From positions 62,001 to 126,000 of the forward strand of contig JAGDZR010000020.1 in NCBI GenBank assembly GCA_049115695.1: a DNA stretch of 64,000 bases. Reading direction: 5' to 3'. A program made the translations under genes and the position numbers. Position 1 is the first letter of the stretch. Each line of letters starts with the position of its first letter. The notes below the pieces were generated by a model. The model was given only the letters and a program-made list of their open reading frames with translations, was not told where the DNA came from and made no database searches. This stretch comes from JAGDZR01 sp049115695 (lineage in GTDB: Bacteria; Bacteroidota; Bacteroidia; Cytophagales; Cyclobacteriaceae). This document shows positions 59,549 through 64,000 of the stretch, piece by piece.

Positions 59549-60505
59549 ATGAAAGATCTTATCCAGAACTTAACTCCGCTATTTGAAATCTTAACTGTAT
59601 TCTTTTTTGCATTTTCTTTCGATGGGTTCAAAAACAGAGTCCTTCAAATTTTCGAATTCTTTAAATGGTGGGATATACTTGTCAAGAAAAGACTTGAAGA
59701 TTATAAGAATGTCACGGAATCAATGCGGGTTTTTACCGAGAATAATGCAATTAAAGATTCAATCAAGAACGGAGTTCGAAAATCCTTGTCCGATTTGAAC
59801 AAATTTCTCAACGACTATAAATCACAAATCGACTCACTAGAGATTCCTTCAACCTATTTTTTTAGTAGAATTTCATTTATCTGTGGATTCTATTGCCTGT
59901 TTATTCTTTCAATTTCAGCATACCCTTTGGGTGATTCAGCATATGCTCAATTAGGTGTCTCATTATCTGTTTTCAGTTTGTTTTTTGTTATAATCCTTAT
60001 TCTCTTTTCTGCCTTGGATTTTGTTGGTGCATATTTCTCAGTGCCAAAGGTTAGAAATATTATTGAAGAAATATTATTGATCCGTCTATCCCATTTAAAA
60101 CTTGCCTTCTTTTTCTCACTATTCTTTATCATCACATTAGTAGATTGTGGATTCGATAATTTTCTATTTAAATATTTGATCATCTTTGATTCAATCAATT
60201 CGTTGTATTCAATGATGATATCACCTGTATTAATAATTGTTCTATACACATTATTCTATCAATTGAAATATCGTCGATTCCGAAAATTGATAAGACCAAT
60301 CAATGCAACTTTCAATAGTGTTATGAATGACGCAAAAATTGAATTTGAAAAAGCAAACTATGCCCATAAAATAATGTTAATTGAACAGACGAAATTATCA
60401 GGACCCAAAATATGCAATGCTATGAACAATGGAGTTCAGTGCATTGAGGAAGTTGTGAATGGAAGTCTGTATTGTCATTCCCATCAGGACAAAACTCCAA
60501 ATTAA
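59549..60505 (+). CDS. multi-pass membrane protein with C-terminal Cys/His cluster
   Basis: A 318-aa protein with one N-terminal hydrophobic segment (about 8-28), a charged helical region (45-100), then about four membrane helices (about 103-125, 133-157, 187-207, 221-241). It ends in a cytoplasmic tail with CNAMNNGVQC and GSLYCHSH. This C-x8-C-x11-C-x2-H arrangement looks like the short zinc-binding motif with a CxxxTKxGxxC-type core found in phage and defence proteins. I do not know the family. Pairing with the PLD-like protein suggests a soluble sensor plus membrane effector; that is inference. Confidence 0.6.
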   Translation: MKDLIQNLTPLFEILTVFFFAFSFDGFKNRVLQIFEFFKWWDILVKKRLEDYKNVTESMRVFTENNAIKDSIKNGVRKSLSDLNKFLNDYKSQIDSLEIPSTYFFSRISFICGFYCLFILSISAYPLGDSAYAQLGVSLSVFSLFFVIILILFSALDFVGAYFSVPKVRNIIEEILLIRLSHLKLAFFFSLFFIITLVDCGFDNFLFKYLIIFDSINSLYSMMISPVLIIVLYTLFYQLKYRRFRKLIRPINATFNSVMNDAKIEFEKANYAHKIMLIEQTKLSGPKICNAMNNGVQCIEEVVNGSLYCHSHQDKTPN

Positions 60506-60557
60506 ACCAACCAGACAAGTAATCAATTCAGCTAGCTTGAGTGATGCCAATTATTCA

Positions 60558-62939
60558 TCACCCCACCTCTTTCCTATACAAATACTCCTGAAAACCAATA
60601 AAGGTCTCCCGGATTAGTTTTATTTCGCCCAGGTGTTGTTTGGCATCTGCAATGGCGTGGTACTTCAGCTCTAGCAGTTCCGGCAACTTTGCATCATCCA
60701 ATTCATCCACTCCTTCATTCACATATTGCTCGAGTACAAAATTCAAGAACTCCTGTTGCTGTGGATTGTAACTATCAAAATGGATTTTGGCCTTCTCAGC
60801 TCTGTGCTGTCGTGGCACTAACTTGGAATGATAGGCAACATAATTGAGCACATCAAACAGATCACTTTCCTCGCCATGAACAAGTTTCTTCAGGTCTTCA
60901 AGCTGTTCATTGGTATATCCCTTCTCAGCCAACTCCTCCATCAGCTTTCTTCGGGTGTCCGGAAAACTCCAAATTTTCCTTAATTCTTCCTCATCACTAA
61001 AGAAAGATGGCAAATCACCATATAACTCCTTGACAAACTCCTGAGCTGAAATTGGTGTCCCATTTGGGCTCCAAAAAGTTGTTTTGACCATACTATCCAA
61101 TTCTCTCACCTTCCCATCACCAAGTGTCACCTTGATCAATTGCTTAGGAGGTTCATCACATACGCATGGATCGTTTCCACAGACATAACAAACAGGCTCA
61201 GGCTCTTCAATACAAATACAAGGACTCTGCCCACACTTACTACAGGGTTTTCTTTCTCCTCCCGGGAGTCTGGGATCTTCCGGAGGCAAAGGTTCCCCAT
61301 CCCATTCAGGATCCTTGAAATGATGATGTGCATTTACAAAATCAAAAACGGTAAAATGATCCTTCGTATCAAACAACCTGGTACCTCGACCAACTATCTG
61401 CTTGAACTCAACCATGGAATTGACCGGTCGCATCAGCACAATATTCCTAATCTCAGGAGCATCTACGCCGGTACTCAGCTTTTGTGATGTGGTCAGGACA
61501 GTTGGGATGCTTTTTTCATTGTCCTGGAAATCTCTCAGGTATTGTTCTCCAATACTTCCATCATCTGCTGTGACTCTGTGGCAGTAGTTGACATTCTTAC
61601 TATCTGCATATTGATTGATCAAATCCCGAATGGCTGCTGCATGTACCTGTGTGGCACAAAACACCAGAGTTTTCTGCTTTTGATTGATCTGGTCCATAAA
61701 GAGTTTTACACGGTACTCTTCACGCTGCTTGATCTCTATGATCCTGTTGAAGTCACTTTCCTTGTATTCTCTTCCTTCCTCAATTTCACCTTCCACTTTG
61801 TCATCAGCAGTATACACATATGAATCGAGAGTTGTCTTAATCTCTTTCACCTTAAAGGGAGTTAGGAAACCATCATTGATCCCATCTCTCAGCTTGTAGG
61901 TATAAACCGGATCTCCAAAATATTCATACGTATCCCCATTCACATCCCGTCTCGGTGTTGCAGTGAGTCCCAATTGTACGGCAGGAGAAAAGTACTCCAT
62001 GATTGCTCTCCACGAGCTTTCATCATTTGCTCCTCCTCTGTGACACTCATCTATGATGATGAAGTCAAAGAAGTCTTGTGGGTATTCTCCAAAGTAGGGC
62101 GAATCATTCGGCCCACTCATGAAAGACTGAAAGATGGTAAAGAAGATGTTACCATTCTTTGGGATACGACCTTTCTTTTTGATCTCAGATGGACGTATCC
62201 GAACCAAAGCATCTTCCTCAAATGCTCCGAACGAGTTAAATGCCTGATCGGCCAAAATGTTACGATCTGCCAGGAACAGGATTCTAGGGCTTCTGAGTCC
62301 ATCTCTTTTCAAGTTCCACTTTGCGTGAAAGAGCTTCCAGGCAATCTGAAATGCAATGGCAGTCTTACCTGTACCGGTTGCCAATGTCAATAGAATACGG
62401 TCAGTCTTATCCGCAACCGTCTCCAGTACTTTAGTAATGGCATTCTCCTGGTAATAACGTGGGGACCACTTGCCTCCTTTATCTTCAAACGGAACAGCAA
62501 ACAATCGCTCCTTCCAATCTGCAATCTCAATTTTGTAATCTTCTTTCGGAGTAGGAAAGGTCATCTCCCATAGTTCGTCCGGTGTGGGAAACCTACTGAC
62601 ATCTCCCTCTGTACCTTCCTCTATATCTACCCCATAAATCTGAAGCCCATTGGTCGCATAGGTAAAGCGTATGTTTAGGCGCTCAGCATAGTCCTTAGCT
62701 TGGCCAACTCCATCAGTATAGTATAAGTCTCTCTTCTTAGCCTCTACAATGCCAATTCTTCTGTTTCTGTACTCCAAAACATAGTCAGCAAAAAGTGGGG
62801 TGGCTCTACGACCTTGTCCGATCAAACGCCCCTTGGAGATAGGAAACTCCAAACGCAAACGACTACCGTCCACAGTACCCCAGCCAGCAGCATGGAGTGC
62901 AGGTTCGATCAAGTCGTGTTTTGTTTGAGCTTCGTTCAT
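60558..62939 (-). CDS. hsdR: type I restriction endonuclease subunit R (EcoAI/EcoEI type)
   Basis: A 793-aa motor/nuclease subunit. N-terminal PD-(D/E)xK nuclease (FADYVLEYRNRRIGIVEAKK, Asp and Glu-x-Lys visible), then the SF2 translocase with ATGTGKT, IDECHRGG, GLTATP and QIVGRGTRLF. A C-terminal HsdR region binds the methylase core. Between translocase and C-terminus lies a Cys-rich insert with two copies of CxxCGxxPCxC (CSKCGQSPCIC and CYVCGNDPCVC), probably zinc-binding. Its start abuts the stop of the 130-aa gene. It needs HsdM, not in the window, and HsdS, seen at the right edge. Confidence 0.95.
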   Translation of the reverse strand: MNEAQTKHDLIEPALHAAGWGTVDGSRLRLEFPISKGRLIGQGRRATPLFADYVLEYRNRRIGIVEAKKRDLYYTDGVGQAKDYAERLNIRFTYATNGLQIYGVDIEEGTEGDVSRFPTPDELWEMTFPTPKEDYKIEIADWKERLFAVPFEDKGGKWSPRYYQENAITKVLETVADKTDRILLTLATGTGKTAIAFQIAWKLFHAKWNLKRDGLRSPRILFLADRNILADQAFNSFGAFEEDALVRIRPSEIKKKGRIPKNGNIFFTIFQSFMSGPNDSPYFGEYPQDFFDFIIIDECHRGGANDESSWRAIMEYFSPAVQLGLTATPRRDVNGDTYEYFGDPVYTYKLRDGINDGFLTPFKVKEIKTTLDSYVYTADDKVEGEIEEGREYKESDFNRIIEIKQREEYRVKLFMDQINQKQKTLVFCATQVHAAAIRDLINQYADSKNVNYCHRVTADDGSIGEQYLRDFQDNEKSIPTVLTTSQKLSTGVDAPEIRNIVLMRPVNSMVEFKQIVGRGTRLFDTKDHFTVFDFVNAHHHFKDPEWDGEPLPPEDPRLPGGERKPCSKCGQSPCICIEEPEPVCYVCGNDPCVCDEPPKQLIKVTLGDGKVRELDSMVKTTFWSPNGTPISAQEFVKELYGDLPSFFSDEEELRKIWSFPDTRRKLMEELAEKGYTNEQLEDLKKLVHGEESDLFDVLNYVAYHSKLVPRQHRAEKAKIHFDSYNPQQQEFLNFVLEQYVNEGVDELDDAKLPELLELKYHAIADAKQHLGEIKLIRETFIGFQEYLYRKEVG

Positions 62940-63332
62940 CTAAATCTCATTGATCGAATACTTCCTACTATCCCTCTTGGTCATAACGCCTGCCTTTTCA
63001 AATAGTAAACCGATACTATGCACATGGCAGGGCTTTTGACTCAATTGTTTTGGGTAGAGTTGTTTAAATATTGCATTTTCATAAATTCCATTATTTGACA
63101 GAGCGCTCAGGAACAGCTTTTCTAACATCTCAAATGGAATATTAATAAAAGAGACCTTCCCTACCTGGATGCGGTACCCAATGGCATTTTCATAATTCTT
63201 GCATTTGTAGGGAGGAGTGGCGACAACAATTTTATAGGTAGTACGTGACGTCAGATCGAAATCACGCTGAATGTTATCTTCTAAACGCTGCTTGGCCTGA
63301 TTCCAGTCGATGAGATTGTCTTTGGTCTTCAT
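62940..63332 (-). CDS. R-M operon accessory protein of unknown function
   Basis: A 130-aa protein I do not recognise. The N-terminal half (LIDWNQAKQRLEDNIQRDFD) is helical and charged; the middle has YENAIGYRIQVGKVSFINIP, and the C-terminus is basic. It sits between the GIY-YIG-like gene and hsdR with no gap to hsdR, so it is translated with the restriction subunit. A role in controlling or recruiting HsdR is possible. Confidence 0.6.
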   Translation of the reverse strand: MKTKDNLIDWNQAKQRLEDNIQRDFDLTSRTTYKIVVATPPYKCKNYENAIGYRIQVGKVSFINIPFEMLEKLFLSALSNNGIYENAIFKQLYPKQLSQKPCHVHSIGLLFEKAGVMTKRDSRKYSINEI

Positions 63333-63348
63333 AGTTGTTCCGTTTGCA

Positions 63349-63798
63349 TTACCGTTCGAATTTAGGACTGACCATAAGAATGAAAAACGCCTCTGTAAAA
63401 TTCACAAAGTGTTTGCCTAGCACTGCAGGGATCAAGATATTAAATCTGGTCGTATTTCTAATCAACCATTCCTTAGTAGAGTTTTCATCCATCAGCAATG
63501 AATACTCAGCATCCTTGAGAAGCGATTTAGACAATGTACTGGGAGCGGTGGTATGGTAGTGATGCGATAGATACCTCAGCCCTGATTTTACTCCTGCCTG
63601 TCCCACCTTTAAGTAAACATCATGCTCATCATGACGAAATATATAAACTGCTGCATAACCCTCTGGCATCTTCTTAGGGATATGACTCCCATCCCCCTTT
63701 TTCCATATTTCTAAGATAAGCTGTTCTTTCGAGACTTGAAATCCAGTTTTTCGTGCAGCCAAACAAAGCGCTTTAATATGATCATTTGAGATTAACAC
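63349..63798 (-). CDS. GIY-YIG-like protein in the type I R-M operon
   Basis: A 149-aa protein starting at GTG. GYAAVYIFRHDEHDVYLKVG looks like the GIY-YIG-type beta hairpin (YIF for YIG), followed by SGLRYLSHHYH with the conserved Arg/Tyr region and NFTEAFFILMVSPKFE, where a Glu could be the metal ligand. The reading is by pattern, and catalytic competence is uncertain. It begins 4 bp after the hsdS stop and ends 16 bp before the 130-aa gene, so it belongs to the operon. Confidence 0.6.
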   Translation of the reverse strand: MLISNDHIKALCLAARKTGFQVSKEQLILEIWKKGDGSHIPKKMPEGYAAVYIFRHDEHDVYLKVGQAGVKSGLRYLSHHYHTTAPSTLSKSLLKDAEYSLLMDENSTKEWLIRNTTRFNILIPAVLGKHFVNFTEAFFILMVSPKFER

Positions 63799-63802
63799 TC
63801 AG

Positions 63803-64000
63803 CTACATTTTTTTGGTGAGTTCCCCCGCAAAAGCCTTTTGGAGAATGGATTTTTTGAGTTCGGCAAGAGCTTGTACTTTTTCTTGATATGTTTTCTGTA
63901 AACTTTCAGACTCCTTTTTAATATGATTTAGTGAGATAACTAATCTGTTTTGTTCCTGTGGCGCTTTTGGAAAAGCAATCTTGAAACTTTCAATTTGAGC
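63803..64000 (-). CDS. hsdS: type I restriction specificity subunit HsdS (C-terminal part)
   Basis: The minus-strand frame entering from the right edge encodes 65 residues ending in LAELKKSILQKAFAGELTKK, the hallmark C-terminal coiled coil of HsdS, preceded by the second half of the conserved helical spacer (IAFPKAPQEQNRL). The stop codon is at 63803-63805. The gene continues beyond the window, so the target recognition domains are not visible. Confidence 0.92.
   Translation of the reverse strand, partial: AQIESFKIAFPKAPQEQNRLVISLNHIKKESESLQKTYQEKVQALAELKKSILQKAFAGELTKKM

Noticed and set aside
61974..62393. 139-aa plus-strand frame opposite hsdR
   Set aside because: Antisense shadow of the conserved helicase core.
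1..64000. CRISPR arrays or complete insertion sequences
   Set aside because: No regularly spaced direct repeats of CRISPR size and no transposase gene were seen on either strand.

Overview
The window comes from a Bacteroidota chromosome, most likely a marine or environmental Cytophagales-type bacterium. This rests on a type IX secretion (T9SS) C-terminal sorting domain, TAnnTTTG-type -7 promoter boxes, weak ribosome binding sites, a GIN-domain protein, a CpsB/Wzc/Wza capsule block, a ComA-like sulfonate enzyme and moderate A+T content.

Layout. 1-7.5 kb: SAM riboswitch followed by metX-hom (methionine), then lpd, fabG, a VWA-like membrane protein and a GIN-domain protein. 7.6-11.5 kb: clpC, wbqC-like and a YciO/Sua5-family gene. 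11.5-25.1 kb: a dense glycosyltransferase region with about a dozen GTs of very different folds (MurG-like, GT34-like, GT4, CAP59-like, PLOD-like, exostosin-like, several GT2-like, GT8-like, rhamnosyltransferase-like). It contains one ABC exporter of the cyclic-peptide-transporter type, a small secreted protein and mltG. 25.1-38.2 kb: thioesterase, T9SS cargo protein, uvrB, aroE, a PopT/DUF368 transporter, a ComA-like enzyme and a TPR protein, then the capsule/EPS operon GT4-wza-wzc-cpsB. 38.3-39.8 kb: hflX, a decayed tRNA-Arg and an intact tRNA-Arg(CCT). 39.8-48.0 kb: a probable catabolic operon of two tandem molybdenum hydroxylase large subunits, one 2Fe-2S subunit, a carboxylesterase and an NTF2-like protein, with a divergent AraC regulator. 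48-56.1 kb: a glycosylasparaginase-type Ntn hydrolase, PqqB-like MBL protein, sterol-desaturase-family enzyme, a ParS/RES toxin-antitoxin pair with a clear operator, asnS, rpoN and two envelope proteins.

56.2 kb to the end: beyond tRNA-Arg(ACG) and its terminator the sequence becomes visibly more A+T-rich and looks like an accessory/defence island. It holds an orphan integrase-type Arm-DNA-binding protein, a small unknown protein, a winged-helix regulator with its own operator array, a two-gene module (degenerate PLD-like protein plus membrane protein with a C-terminal Cys/His cluster), and a type I restriction locus. The restriction locus has hsdS running off the end, a GIY-YIG-like protein, an unknown 130-aa protein and an EcoAI/EcoEI-type hsdR with an unusual double Cys motif. 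No CRISPR array or intact insertion sequence was seen.

Best candidates for something undescribed are the 58.9-60.5 kb two-gene module, the Arm-domain protein at the tRNA-Arg junction, the accessory genes inside the type I R-M operon, and the glycosyltransferase/peptide-exporter cluster.
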